Shown here in pieces: positions 10,617 to 22,502 of a stretch of DNA of 64,000 bases. Origin of the DNA: Argyresthia goedartella (Eukaryota; Arthropoda; Insecta; Lepidoptera; Argyresthiidae); assembly GCA_949825045.1 (NCBI GenBank), contig OX463829.1, positions 20,678,715-20,742,714 on the forward strand, written 5' to 3'. Made by a program: the position numbers and the translations under genes. The first letter of the stretch is position 1. Every line of letters starts with the position of its first letter. The notes under the pieces are model-generated. The model saw only the letters and a list, made by a program, of their open reading frames with translations, made no database searches and was not told the origin of the DNA.

Positions 10617-13600
10617 AATGTAGGGCCGTTTAACCAATCGCCAATGAAAAGCGAGTGATCAAATGTATCACGTGTTGCTAAATCAGCAATATTTAATTTG
10701 GTAGGTATATATCTCCACTCCTTGCTCTGCGTCAAATCATCAATCTCCCCTAACCTGTTCGCGACAAAAACATTGTAATTGCGCGAATCATTATTGATCC
10801 AGTGCAAAACGACTATCGAATCGCACCAAAAATATTTACGCGTGACATTAAGTTTATGCTCTTTGACAATAGTGTCCGCTAATTTAGCGGCTAAGACACT
10901 CGCTTGTAATTCCAAACGAACTACGGTCATAGGTTTCACCGGGGCGACTCGAGTTTTACTGGCAACAAATGCAACCACAGTTTGTCCTTCTTTGTTTATC
11001 CAGCGCCAGTAGGCCACAGCACACATTGCTTGCAAGCTTGCATCGGAAAATACATGTAGCTGTAGGTCATTATAATCGCTTTCAGCTGATGCTACCGCGG
11101 GCGCGGGAGTACGTACCGTCGGCGGACGGGGTTGAGGATGTATATCCGTCTCGCTCCCACCCGTCGAGCGCTGTGCGCTAGATAAATAGCACCTAGGTAT
11201 TCTTACCTTAGCAATCAGTTGCAGTATCCCGAGCCATTGAACCCATTTGTTGTGGATTTCATCGGTGATAGGGTCATCCCAGTTGACATTCGACTTCCAA
11301 GTGTCCTGAAGCATAATTTTACCTTGAATGATAAATGGAGCTAACAAGCCAAAAATATCAAAAACAGACATTATGACGCGAAGTAATATTCTTTTACTAG
11401 GCTTTTTCTTACCATCGATAATGTCGAAAGGAATGCGTTTCATCGACACGTCGAAGCCTAGCGCATCTTCAGCCGGGTACCATATAAGACCAAGTGTGCG
11501 TTCCCCTTGAGACTGCTTATCGACTTTGAACTTTATAGCAGCAGTACCTAGGGTCGACGCGGGCACGCTGTCGAGAACAGCTGGAATATTGCTAGTCCAG
11601 TTGCGAATTTCGAAACCCCCAGATTGGTGTATTTTTGTTACACATTTGACAGACTCGATCGCGGTGGTTTCTTCCTTAAAACTATCTATATAGTCATCCA
11701 TATAATGCTGATTTTGAATGGCATCGACCGCCGAAGGCATAGATAATTCATAACGCGCAGCATTTTTATTTTTAATATATTGGGCTACGAATGGGGAGCA
11801 GTTAGCCCCGAAGATCAGTGACGTCATATTATATGTTTTTATTGGATCACTAGACTTTTCCCGCCACAGAAATCTTAAACAATTTTGATCTTCGTGGTTA
11901 ATTTTGACTCGTAAAAACATATCTTTTATGTCCCCTGTCAGCGCCACCCTGTACTGCCTAAAACGTAGCATTATCCCGAATAAAGATACTAAAAGATCCG
12001 GGCCTGTCAGTAGGTAATCATTCAATGACAAACCTTTTGTTTTGGCTGCGGCGTCAAAGACCAGGCGTAACTTTTTTTTATTGGGGTTGTCGACCCCGAA
12101 GTGAGGTAGGTACCAGGTGCGCTGCGGATAGATGTCGTTACCTGTCAGCTGACTAGCGTAGTCATTATCAAACAAATGCTGCACCCGTTCGACATACCTA
12201 CCGGCGAAATCTTGGTTCGACTCCATCTTCTTCTCAACAGATTTGAACCGTTTGAGGGCCGTGTCGTAGCTGTCATTCATCTTACAGTTAGGGTCTTTCC
12301 ACGGGAGACTTACATACCAACGGCCATTAACCAAAACTGCAGATTCGTCGAGCTGCTTTCGAGCTCGTTCATCATCAGCGTTCAACCTCGGTTTGGAAGA
12401 TACACCTAGTGCGTCTATAGCAAAAGAACGTTTAACCTCATCATGCAGTTCCTGTAGCTCGCGCTGCACTTCAAAATGTTGTTCCGTGATAAACAGCAAG
12501 CTGGCTGATTGTGTGCGTGCGCTGCTAGGCGCGGAGACCACACCGTGCACACACCAGCCCAGAGCGGTCAATGTTAACGACGGTTCCATTTGTTTACCTA
12601 TCTTACACACTATCGGGGCTAACAAATGGTAATTATCTTGACCAATCAGTAATTCAGGTTTCAAATCGGTATCAAAAAACAATGAATTTTGGTTTTTCAA
12701 AAACTTCAAGTTATCAAATTGTAAACAATCGACTAGTGATATATTTTGTACAGGCAAGTTCAAATTCTTACAAGTGCGTATAGTCAGAGAATGCATTTTA
12801 TTGTCCATACCTGAAATGTTCATTTTTACCACACTCGACTTGAGCTCCAGCTCGCTGTCCGACCAGGCGCCGCGCACGCGCACGGTGTCGGGGCGGCCAC
12901 GCAGGCCGGCGCGCGCCGCCAGCTCCTCGCTCACCAAGGATATCGTGGAGCCGTCGTCCAGCAGCGCGCTTGTATGGATCACACCTCTGGGGCCGTGAAT
13001 CTTCACCGGCACGACCTTCAGCAGGACCTTGTAGCTGTTCGCGTTGACGTGCGCCACCGTTTGGGTATCGGTGGCGGGCCTGGCGGGCTCGGACTCAGGT
13101 TCCGGCGGGGCCGGTGTAGGCTCCGACTGTGGCGCCGCGCTGGCGTCTCTCGCACTAGGCACGTAGTGTAGCAGACGGTGGTGGGCGGCTCCGCAGCCGT
13201 TCTTGTCGCAGGTTGGCGCGGGGCACGTTTCACGATCATGGCGAGCAGCTAAGCACTTGTAGCATATACCACTACGCTTAACATGGCTCCACCTGTCCTT
13301 ACGCAAAGCCTTTTTAAACTTTCGACACTCCGTGAGCTTATGTTTTCCGGCACGGCAGTACATACACTTGTACTCGCTTTGATCGGACTGCACTAGCAGT
13401 GGGAACGCACGAGACGCACTATTATTATTATCTACGAACTTTTGAGGCTTATTTTCACTCCGCGCACTAATACCACTAATAGCACTTATGTTAGCCGTCG
13501 TAGATATCTTGATTGCCTCTTCGTTCAGGAAATCTGCCAATATCTCCAGGCGTGGCTTTCTGCCTTCTGCGATCAATGCGTAACTATAGTCCGCCCATTT

Positions 13601-14638
13601 AGAAATGAGTACGGCTGGGAGTTTGGATAACACGGTCGTAGCCACGTTAACACCTTTCAGGTACTCCTCTCGGCCGACGGCACGGACAGCCGCGACGAAA
13701 TTCTTGATTTTGACCGAAAAAGTGACGATGTCCTTATGGTACTCAGGCGACATTGGCTGTAGCTTGCGTATATCACTCATGATTTTTCCCACGATTACGT
13801 CTGGATTGCCGAAGCGCAACTGTAACGTAGACATAATACTGTCGGGTGTGGAGACTGTTATCAGTAACGCTGACACGGCTTCTTTGGCCGCGCCTTGAAG
13901 GCATTTCCTTAACCTCCCAACATTCTCTCTGTCACTGTAGTTACATAATTGTGTGGAATCCTCGTACGCCGTTTTAAACTGCAACCATTCTATAGGGTCC
14001 CCGGAAAAATTTGGTAGGTCCCGGGGAGTGCTCATTCGGCTGAGCATGTTGGCGTTTCCACAGTTGGCTGTTACGGTAGCGGAGAGGTCCTTGAGCGCAT
14101 TAGCCAGCATCACGGTGCCGTCGTGGCTTGCAGGCGCCGACGGCGGCGGCGGGCACGCCCCGTTCGATTGTACCGTCTGGGGAACAGGATCGTGCGATTC
14201 GTGTTGGCTACGCTCAAGCCACTTTTCAATATGTATTCTGGAATTTACTTCGCTATTGCGTGGACTGTAATTTTCTTCGTCGTCCAAAGCGGCGATTTCA
14301 CACTGGAGCCGTTTGTCTATCAATTCCATTCGTATCTTGGCCTTCTGTTCTTCTGCAATAAGTTCCAGCTTCCTTCTGCGAGCATTCACGGATGATGACG
14401 TCGACATAGCACTCGCCTTGGAGCCAGGCGCCGAAGGTAACGAGGGGCGCTCCAACTTTTTCGAACTACCCACATTTTCGGGCGTTTTCTGATCCGGTGA
14501 CTCTGGAAGGTTTTCTTCTGGAAGGTTTTGAGCAGATTGGTTTGCGGCGTCGTCTTGATTATCAGCATCTTGTTTTTCACTTACACCAAAGGCGGCATTT
14601 TGACGACGCGTGTTCACCATCGCGGGGGTGCGGTACAT
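10601..14638 (-). pseudogene. gag-pol: BEL/Pao gag-pol polyprotein, inverted copy (right arm)
   Basis: Same protein as 4283-8304 on the opposite strand: gag, zinc knuckles, aspartic protease, RT with YMDD, Pao peptidase region and RNase H. BEL sequence ends at 10617; the last few codons (LVGTT) come from the neighbouring LINE. Integrase and 3' LTR are missing at the same point as in the left arm. The leader continues to 14721 and then abuts, head to head, a 5'-clipped errantivirus LTR. Confidence 0.93.
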
Positions 14639-15203
14639 TTAGATGTTCTGCGATCCGGTTCGAAGACCACTTTGTAGACGGCGCGATGCTCGATGAGTAA
14701 AAAGACCGAAATACTTCTGAAGTACCATCCCTTAGTACCCTTTTCTAAGAAATAACGATGACGTCATGACGTCATCGCCACCAGCCAGAACAGGATCATC
14801 AGAGCTTCAGTCTTTTTCTAGCATCGACAAGGTTCAGACCTTAGGTTAAGAAACTTATAATTGTAATACTGTATTAACAGTCATATATAACCACTCTATA
14901 TTGTGTGTTAAATAAAATAACTTTTTAAAAAACGAAATCATAGACTTTCATACTTAACTGGCTAGATTATATAAATTGAATAGGGTAATTTGGCGGGCCA
15001 GCTTTTGACCATTCGCGGTCCGGATCCGGACCGCGGTCCGCCAGTTGCCGACTGATGATACATATCATCAGATCCTGAAACAAAAGTTCATATGTCAAAT
15101 TCAGGCATCATACTATTAGTAGCATCAGTACCCTAACCAGGAATGTGATCGTTAAAATGTACTAGACGTGGGTATGCTTGGCGCCATTGCTCTTTGTGCG
15201 TTT

Positions 15204-15930
15204 CGTACATACATACATACATATGCTCACGCCTATTTCCCGGAAGAGGGGTAGGCAGGGACCAAAGACCTCCACCTGCTACGATCCTGGTAAACATCTC
15301 TCACTTCCTCATCATTCATAAGTCTCTTCATTCAAGCTCGCCGGTTACTTCCCTAACAAATTGCCGATTTGGTCTTTATAGGACCTTCTTGGGCGTCCCC
15401 GCCCGACGGCTCCTTTCACAACCGCTGTATAAATCGTCGTCAATCTCCTTTCATTCATTCTTTCAACGTGACCAAACCATCTAAGCTGACCTTTCTCTAT
15501 CCTTGTCACTATATCTTCTTTCAATCCACAGCGTTCCCTTATAACTTCATTTTTCAATCTATCTTTCAATGTTACACCACATATACTCCTCAAAGACCAC
15601 ATTTCTACAGCGTTTATTCGGTTTTCATGCTTCTTCTGCCATACCCAACATTCGCTCCCATACATCAATGTCGGACTCAACACTCCATTATGAGTCACCA
15701 AACGTGCCTTTTGGGACACCGTTTGGCTACTCATCAAGGAGTGCAGAGCCCCATTGATTTTGTTGCCCGCACTCACTCTTCTTTCAATATCACTCTCACA
15801 TTTCCCATCTCTTGTAAACATACTACCCAAGTATATAAACTCATTCACTTGTTCCACTTGTTCACCATCAATCATAATCACGCATTGAGTTACTTCTTCA
15901 TCCTTTTTTAAAACCATGACTGTTAGCGAC
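15204..15930 (-). pseudogene. RTE-type LINE 3' end, copy B
   Basis: Duplicate of 3012-3738, with the same C-terminal LINE frame (15917-15345) and the same (TATG)n-like 3' tail. Part of the 2.4-kb direct duplication, not an independent insertion. Confidence 0.8.
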
Positions 15931-16474
15931 GCGTTCCATTTTTAATTTGATAGCCATAATTACTTACCTATAGTATGTAGATTATAAATATTACGAACGC
16001 TCCTTAGAACTTTCCAGGTGAGATGACTATGTCTTGCCCGCGGCTTTGCCTGTCCGCACTCAATGTTTATAGAACCAAATATACTTTTGTATCTTTGTAG
16101 TGAAACATAAATAAAACACATAAGCTGTTAGTTTAAAGTAATTCTTTATATGACCTAATCTGTTGTAATTTTATTACGTACAATGTTTGTCTAATCCTAA
16201 GTGTGAAATGTTAAAACATTCAGACAAATCATTTAGTTTTATGTATAGAGAATGTGATGTGACTTAGTTTGCACATTTCGCCGCGCTGGCGCGCGGCGCT
16301 GTCGTCAGTCGTTTTTGTTTTCAACTCATAGGCAACACCGCGTCTGTTTGTAATTTTGATATTTCTTTGTGTGTTGCACAATATACGTTTATTCAGAAGT
16401 ATTTCGGTCTTTTTACTCATCGAGCATCGCGCCGTCTACAAAGTGGTCTTCGAACCGGATCGCAGAACATCTAA

Positions 16475-17093
16475 ATGTACCGCACCCCCGCGATGGTGAA
16501 CACGCGTCGTCAAAATGCCGCCTTTGGTGTAAGTGAAAAACAAGATGCTGATAATCAAGACGACGCCGCAAACCAATCTGCTCAAAACCTTCCAGAAGAA
16601 AACCTTCCAGAGTCACCGGATCAGAAAACGCCCGAAAATGTGGGTAGTTCGAAAAAGTTGGAGCGCCCCTCGTTACCTTCGGCGCCTGGCTCCAAGGCGA
16701 GTGCTATGTCGACGTCATCATCCGTGAATGCTCGCAGAAGGAAGCTGGAACTTATTGCAGAAGAACAGAAGGCCAAGATACGAATGGAATTGATAGACAA
16801 ACGGCTCCAGTGTGAAATCGCCGCTTTGGACGACGAAGAAAATTACAGTCCACGCAATAGCGAAGTAAATTCCAGAATACATATTGAAAAGTGGCTTGAG
16901 CGTAGCCAACACGAATCGCACGATCCTGTTCCCCAGACGGTACAATCGAACGGGGCGTGCCCGCCGCCGCCGTCGGCGCCTGCAAGCCACGACGGCACCG
17001 TGATGCTGGCTAATGCGCTCAAGGACCTCTCCGCTACCGTAACAGCCAACTGTGGAAACGCCAACATGCTCAGCCGAATGAGCACTCCCCGGG
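16475..17093 (+). pseudogene. gag: BEL/Pao gag, N-terminal fragment (copy B)
   Basis: The first 206 codons of the BEL gag-pol, identical to 4283-4901. The cut falls at CTCCCCGGG, just before the DUF1759 gag core. The frame then reads 53 codons of unrelated sequence to a stop at 17254; that tail is accidental. Confidence 0.9.
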
Positions 17094-17199
17094 CTTATGA
17101 CTTATGGGACACCTGTTCAGAAAATTATTGTTTGATTACACTATCTAATACCCTCTCGGTAGGTTTCGCTATTATTTTAAAGGGAGGGAAAATACTCAC

Positions 17200-17388
17200 G
17201 ATTGCTCCGTTTTCTTCACAGGGGTGTTCTTCGACAATCGCGTGGAGCACATAAAGTTTGTGGACTTCTGCGGCAAGTACCGGATACCTTTGCTGCAGTT
17301 CCTCTGCAGCTCTAGGTGCATCACCGGCAGCTGGGAAGCGAGAGAGGAGAGCAGCCACCCGCAATCTCATATGATGAGGAAGGTCCTC
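17200..17388 (-). CDS. Candidate host-gene exon, product not recognised
   Basis: A minus-strand stretch of 63 codons bounded by an acceptor (TTTTAACCCAG before 17388) and a donor (GTGAGT after 17200), both in phase 0. The peptide is leucine/alanine-rich and helical (HHMRLRVAALLSRF, then ELQQRYPVLAAEVHKL). It is GC-rich against AT-rich surroundings, as expected for an exon. I do not recognise the protein. The next exon would lie downstream on the minus strand, but the sequence changes to the BEL duplication at 17093, only 107 bases past the donor. The gene is therefore either broken there or carries that block in its intron. An ATG at 17403 could instead make it a first exon. Confidence 0.5.
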
Positions 17389-17403
17389 CTGGGTTAAAAG
17401 CAT

Positions 17404-18634
17404 TTACGAAAAATGTTTGCTTTTTTACTCAATATAAATATCCTCTCGCAGGTTTCGTTCACAGACGAGTGCATAATTCGGTAATAGGTAAAGAGCATTC
17501 CATATAAATTTCCCCTTTGCCATTAAGTTTTGCTAGCTTTAAAAAAAAATGTTACCCAAAAGTTAGAAGTAAAATCTTATCAGTGACTGAAATAGAATAC
17601 CTACCCCAAATTATCAAGGCATTAACACTATCTATTGCACCAAAAACAAGTAGGTATTTAAAAGGATGAAAGCAATATTGACAGCTTAAGATAAGCCCCC
17701 TTTATCTTATTTTTTGATACCCACCTAATTGTGATCTAAGTTTGGCAACCGGATATTGCCTATCCCATTGTTTTGACAGCTGTGCACTACAACCAACTTA
17801 ACGCCGTTAATCGGCGACGGGAATAGTTATAGGGAATGCACTACTACTCGTACTCCCTGAGGATGTCAGCCTTATTTTGAGTTTCCGACATTTTTGAAAC
17901 ACGTATCCTGACTTCCTTGCACTATACATCTACCTACATAATCTGTCAAGGAACATATGTGTTTGCGTAACTAAGTCATCATTTGAGAAGTGTTTAGATT
18001 CCCTGCGGAAGTGAGCTTTTAAATAATAAATGTATGTGTGGACTCAAAAGAGGGAGGGAGGCCTTTGCCCAGCAGTGAGAGACTATCATACAGGCTACAT
18101 AAAAAAAAAATAGGTAGGCACTGTCATTTTATGATTCAATGATTTTTATTTAGTCTAAATTAGATTTGTAGTCGCAACGCAACTTATACCAAATATGATT
18201 GATTATACTTATTATGATGCTCTGTTTAATAAGTTGTATGTAGTACCACTGATTTAATAGAAAAAGTAGGTACAGTATGGTTACTATAACATTACAGCTT
18301 GACACTTCTAGGTTTTAGTTACAGTAAGTGATCACTGATCAAGATATCCTCGAAATTTTAAATTTGGCACAGAGTTGTATCATGAAGAGTATATTAAGGA
18401 GAAAATCTGAAAATAGTTAATTTACAATTAAAAAGCACAGAAGTGTGAGTAGTAAAGTTAAAATAATTGTACTGTGCCTATTGTAAGTTAATATTTTTAA
18501 GCATCTCACTAGAATTTGTGGACCAATTTAAACACTTTGTTATCAAATAGGCAATTTTAAAATAAGTTTTGATGTAAATATAAATTTGTGATAAATAAAT
18601 AATACATTGTTGTACACCTAAAAGATTTTTATGT
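17404..18634. other. AT-rich non-coding stretch
   Basis: No gene seen. It is AT-rich with many stops in all frames. The only recognisable part is a LINE/SINE tail at 18045-18108. Confidence 0.6.
18045..18108 (+). repeat. Lepidopteran LINE/SINE 3'-tail fragment
   Basis: GAGGCCTTTGCCCAGCAGTG followed by an A-rich tail is a widespread 3' end of lepidopteran retroelements. Only the last ~60 bp are present. Confidence 0.65.
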
Positions 18635-18640
18635 TTTATT
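18635..18640 (-). terminator. Poly(A) signal of mRpS2
   Basis: AATAAA on the minus strand, 53 bases past the mRpS2 stop, in an AT-rich 3' UTR. Confidence 0.6.
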
Positions 18641-18692
18641 TATATTACAATTAGTATTCTTACAAAATAAAGTTATATTATACACTCGGACA

Positions 18693-19626
18693 TCATTCTG
18701 TTTCCTGTAAGAACTTCATTCTCTCCTGTTTTCCTCTCAGTATGGCCTCCTTGAATAATTTACAGTAAAGCTCAATAGCTACAGGGGTGTCATCATTTCC
18801 CGGGACAGGGTAGGTAATCAAGTTAGGGTTGCAATTTGTATCAACCACTCCAATTGTTGGGATCAGCATTTTAGCACTGTCTCTTACAGCTGTATGCTGG
18901 TTCAAAATATTATTTTGTGTGTTCAGAAAAATGCATAAATCAGCTAATCTAGTAATGGCACCAAATTGATGATTGGCATTTGTGAAGATGCCTCCTCGCC
19001 AGAACCGTGTATGGGCATATTCACCACATTCTTTAGCAGTTCTCTCCACCAAGTGAGCGTTCTGTGCATTTCTATTAAAGAATAATATAATACCTCCCCG
19101 GTATGCTATGTGAGCTGTGACATTCAAAGCTTTGCGTAAATGCTCAGCAGTTACATCCAAGTCGAAGATCAAGTGGCCCAATCTAGAACCATAGACATAT
19201 GGTCGCATGAAATCATTGAGTGAGCCTTCCTTGTGTCCAAAATGTACTCTGGCATCAAATAGGTCTTTCACAATTCGTTGACTCGGAAGAAGTCAGCATG
19301 ATCAAGAGGAACTTTCTTCTTGATTTCTGAAAATAGCAGTTGTGAGCTATGAGGTACAGTAGAAAATTCATAATCACAAATATCTGGTATTAGCAAATTA
19401 GGCCCGGTATTGGCAGTAACTAACCTTCTAATTCAGTTTGAGGTGCATTCTCTGCCACTGCTGTGTAGTTTCGTAGAGATGTTATTCGGTTCCAAGAAAT
19501 GCAGGGCACTGAAAAATTTCAAACCACAACAACACTAGGTAGAGTACCTAACGTAAAAGACGTAGTTTTACAACACCCCGCAACGACAAGGTTACTGATA
19601 TACTTACACAAACGCCTTGAAATCAT
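18693..19626 (-). CDS. mRpS2: Mitochondrial small ribosomal subunit protein uS2m (three exons, apparent frameshift)
   Basis: Nuclear gene for protein S2 of the mitochondrial ribosome small subunit. Exon 1 is 19626-19608, exon 2 19508-19425 and exon 3 19326-18693; the introns have GTAAGT/TTTTCAG and GTTAGT/TTTTCAG borders and the phases join. The N-terminus (MISRRL, then RITSLRNY) is arginine-rich without acids, a typical mitochondrial presequence. Exon 3 holds the S2 domain, with [27 protein letters not shown]-like [25 protein letters not shown] and [18 protein letters not shown]. Near 19271-19276 the frame reads ...FFRVNEL and then TGA. Relatives have LF[TS]V[KR]DLF here, so about 7 bases seem lost and the domain lies in another frame. 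Either the gene is disabled in this sequence or this is a sequencing error. It diverges from DNAJC17. Confidence 0.9.
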
Positions 19627-19775
19627 TGTACGTGGTTAAATCTACACACTCTGGTTTATTGATTCAGTATAATGATTTCGGTAGACAACTATTAAATTAG
19701 ATCCAGAACATCCAAATCAAGAACGAAATATAAGTTAATATAACCTCAGAATACGGTACCTATTTGACTTGACAG

Positions 19776-20844
19776 CAGTGTGACCATCTTGAAATTGTGG
19801 AAATCCTGCTGCCACGCTTAAGATGAAAAACTACCAAATTGTGCCATACACTTCGAATAAAATGCCGACTTTTTAAAGAGTCTATATTGATTAACTTAAA
19901 TACTTAAGAACCGACTTAAAAAAGACTTTTGATCGGTGTGTCATACTTCGGAGGTTGTCTCATATAAATTTTATCAAAAATTATTCAGCGCTCTTTGGAA
20001 AAATCAACAAAATAAAAAAAAGATTCGCAGATGACGTTTTGGTTTGCGATTCCCTTCAGCATTGGGGTTTTATGAGGACTTTTCGCATCCCGACCGGGGA
20101 AGACGAAAGTTTTTAACTTCGTGAATTATTTTATCTCACAAAATTCCCTATTGAGCGTCAAACTGGAACTACTGAACTGAAAGGTAAAGTGAAAAACATT
20201 CCCTTTGGAATACGTTTTAATGAGGACTTTTCTTGTATAAAGACTACATTCGCATCCCTACTGGGGAAGAAGAAATAATAATAATAATAATAATACTTTG
20301 GTCACTATTTACACACATTGATCTAGCCCCAAACTAGGATTCCATGTTTCTTGGGTTCTAGACAACGATACACATACTTATATAGATAAATAATATAGAT
20401 AGATAAACAACCATGACTAAGGTACAAACATCCGTTCTCATCAAACAAATATTTGCCCCCATCGGGACTCGAACCCGGGACCCTTGGCTTCGTAGGCAGG
20501 GTCACTGCCGACTCGGCCATTCGGGTCGTATAGAGCTTGAACTTGAAGTTGTTTTTTTTAGTTTTTTACTTGGTGGTTACGTTAGGTAGGTACGTATCGT
20601 TCATAATTAAATGAACTCTGTAAACACAACAAGTAATAATAAGTTACAAATGTGAGTCCCAGTCCCAGATCACTGGTAAAGTGGATGTTGCCATTTAAAT
20701 TTGGTAATTTTACCCTTATATTTTAATATCTTGAAATACATACTGCCAGTTTCATAAAATGTCATCATAATCTGCCAGACAGAGGTTAAACTACTGGACT
20801 AAAACTGCCAAATAGGCAGGAAACTGCCACATATGGTCACACTG
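19776..20844. mobile_element. hAT-like non-autonomous element between mRpS2 and DNAJC17
   Basis: CAGTGTGACCAT at 19776-19787 and its exact complement ATGGTCACACTG at 20833-20844 form inverted termini. The first 11 bases are shared with the complete hAT at 58966. The flanking 8-mers (CTTGACAG and CTGGACTG) match at 6 of 8 positions, consistent with an old 8-bp target duplication. No transposase inside; it holds a SINE and a pair of diverged ~45-bp repeats (near 20083 and 20217). It ends 76 bases before the DNAJC17 start codon, so it makes up most of the divergent promoter region. Confidence 0.6.
20272..20535 (-). repeat. tRNA-derived SINE
   Basis: On the minus strand the head carries an A-box-like TGGCCGAGTCGG and a B box GGTTCGAGTCC (RNA polymerase III promoter). 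An unrelated body and a 3' (ATT)n tail at 20275-20296 follow. The head cannot form a full tRNA cloverleaf. Confidence 0.75.
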
Positions 20845-20920
20845 CTGGACTGTGTTATTGTGAAATCGTATTCGCACTGTAATTTTATTTAATACGAAAT
20901 GAATAAATAAGCAACTTACC

Positions 20921-22166
20921 ATGGCAAAGAAAGGCATAGAAGACCTCGATTTATATGCTCTTCTAGAGCTACAAATCTCAGCCACTGAGTCCGAGGTAGG
21001 TATTTGTATATTCTTTAGTAGATTAGGTTCATTTGTTTGGCACTTACATTTTCTCACCCCAACCGTTTTTCCTTGCAGATAAAAAAAGCATATCGCAAAA
21101 AAGCTCTGAAATGCCATCCAGACAAAAATCCCGATGATCCCAAAGCCGCCGAAGCCTTCCACCAGCTCTCCCGCGCTTTGGAAATCCTTACTGACCTATC
21201 AGCGAGATCAGCTTACGACAAAGTACTCCTAGCAAAGGCAGCGGCTAAAATAAGGCACCAGCAGTTAGATAGTAAGCGGCAGAAATTGAAGGATGACCTA
21301 GAAAGGCGGGAGAAAGAGGCCAATTCTGGGAGCAACCTAACCGATGAACAAAAACTTGCAGCCGAAATTGACAGATTACAGAAAGAGGGAAGCAAATTAC
21401 TAATGGAGGAACAACAAAGAATGAAAGAGGAGATCAGTAGAACCATGGGAAAGGTTTGTGATCCAGTCTGGGATTCTTCACTCAATAGAATAAAGATCAA
21501 ATGGAAAGCAGATAAGAATGATGATAGTAATGGAGGATATAATGAACAGACATTGAGAAGGATACTGAAGAAATACGGAGAAATTGTAGCACTTATAATA
21601 TCGCCTAAGAAAAGAGGGAGTGGATTGATTGAGTACAGCACAAAGGAAGCATCAGAAATGGCAGTAGAATATGAAAAAGGTATATTACTTATTTGGAATA
21701 TTCAATGGATAACTTCAATCCATACAATTGATTTAAATTTGGTTGGAGTGTAGATAAGGGTGCGCCAAGGGAAAAAATACTTAGTTTTTTTTTGTTTTGA
21801 GGCAGCCTGGGTAAAGAGGCAATTTTTTTTCTTAGGTTCCACCGCCTTAAAGACACTGACCGTTTATTTCATTAGGCTATGAAATCACCATTTCTGGATC
21901 TAATGACTTATACTCAAGTATGGGTGTGGCGCCAATAGGCCTTTTTAGTCTCACAATTTTTTACATTTGTTTCAGGTCTACCCGAGAACCCTCTTACACT
22001 GAAATGGATGAATGACAGACCAATCCTCACCACTAAAAAGGACCTGGGCGGACCCTCACTAGTCTCTGACCGGGATTATGAATCAGTGGTTCTGTCAAAG
22101 ATGCGACAAGCGGCAGAACGGCAGCGGCTAATAGAGGAAATGATGAATGAAGACAAAGCCTCATAA
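20921..22166 (+). CDS. DNAJC17: DnaJ homolog subfamily C member 17 (three exons)
   Basis: Nuclear J-domain protein with an RNA-recognition motif; in other animals it associates with the spliceosome and affects pre-mRNA splicing. Exons 20921-20995, 21079-21679 and 21976-22166 join in frame to 288 residues, close to the usual ~300. Borders are GTAGGT/CTTGCAG and GTATAT/TTTCAG. The J domain spans about 9-75: DLYALLEL, a basic helix [20 protein letters not shown] containing the essential HPD, then ALEILTD. A charged coiled coil follows (about 85-150), then an RRM-like region ([13 protein letters not shown]...[22 protein letters not shown]). The start ATG follows ACC. No break is seen; the gene looks functional. 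Confidence 0.95.
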
Positions 22167-22502
22167 TGTTAGACCTCATAAGCTTAGGAAAAAATCTATA
22201 CACCTTTTTTTACATTACCATCTTTGCAAAGAACTTTCTAAACTATTTTTAGAATATTAAAAATACTAAAAACTAGAAGTTTGTGTCAATTATATTTTAA
22301 AAACACAGCATAATAGAATGAAACTTGTCATCTTTACACATTAACTTACAGAGTATACACTGGTATACCGATACTATACTCGTGAGTAGTATCACAACAA
22401 CATAATCAATGCTGGTAACATACTAGCATCAAAAGTATTGAGATACTCAGGTATCAAATACTTTATGCAGTTCAGTGAAATTTTTTAAAAACACAAAAAT
22501 AG
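22167..22502. other. DNAJC17 3' flank, no gene
   Basis: AT-rich sequence, presumably including the DNAJC17 3' UTR. No canonical AATAAA close to the stop and no coding frame seen. Confidence 0.5.

Larger units (their letters stand above)
4200..14721. repeat. Large palindrome: 4.1-kb BEL arms around a 2.3-kb LINE
   Basis: Bases 4200-8304 and 10617-14721 are reverse complements (coordinates sum to 18921). The 1340 codons of BEL protein they encode agree completely. The spacer 8305-10616 is a LINE on the minus strand. Both arms stop at the same point of the BEL element (GGCCCTACATT). Such long, almost perfect arms imply very recent origin, gene conversion or an assembly fold-back. Confidence 0.9.
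14720..17093 (+). repeat. Direct duplication of 2528-4901
   Basis: Offset 12192. It holds an errantivirus LTR lacking its first 7 bases (14721-14959), the palindromic spacer, the RTE 3' fragment, the BEL leader and the first 206 codons of BEL gag. I saw no difference between the two copies, whereas the third copy at 47810-48604 has several substitutions. At 17094 the sequence switches to host DNA. Confidence 0.93.

Noticed and set aside
18693..19271. mRpS2 starting at 19271
   Set aside because: The codon there is GTG inside exon 3; upstream exons with matching splice sites and a presequence show that the gene starts at 19626.
20455..20525. tRNA gene
   Set aside because: A- and B-box-like motifs are present but no acceptor stem or complete cloverleaf; it is followed by a SINE body and an (ATT)n tail.
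21213..21641. 142-codon minus-strand frame
   Set aside because: Shadow of DNAJC17 exon 2.
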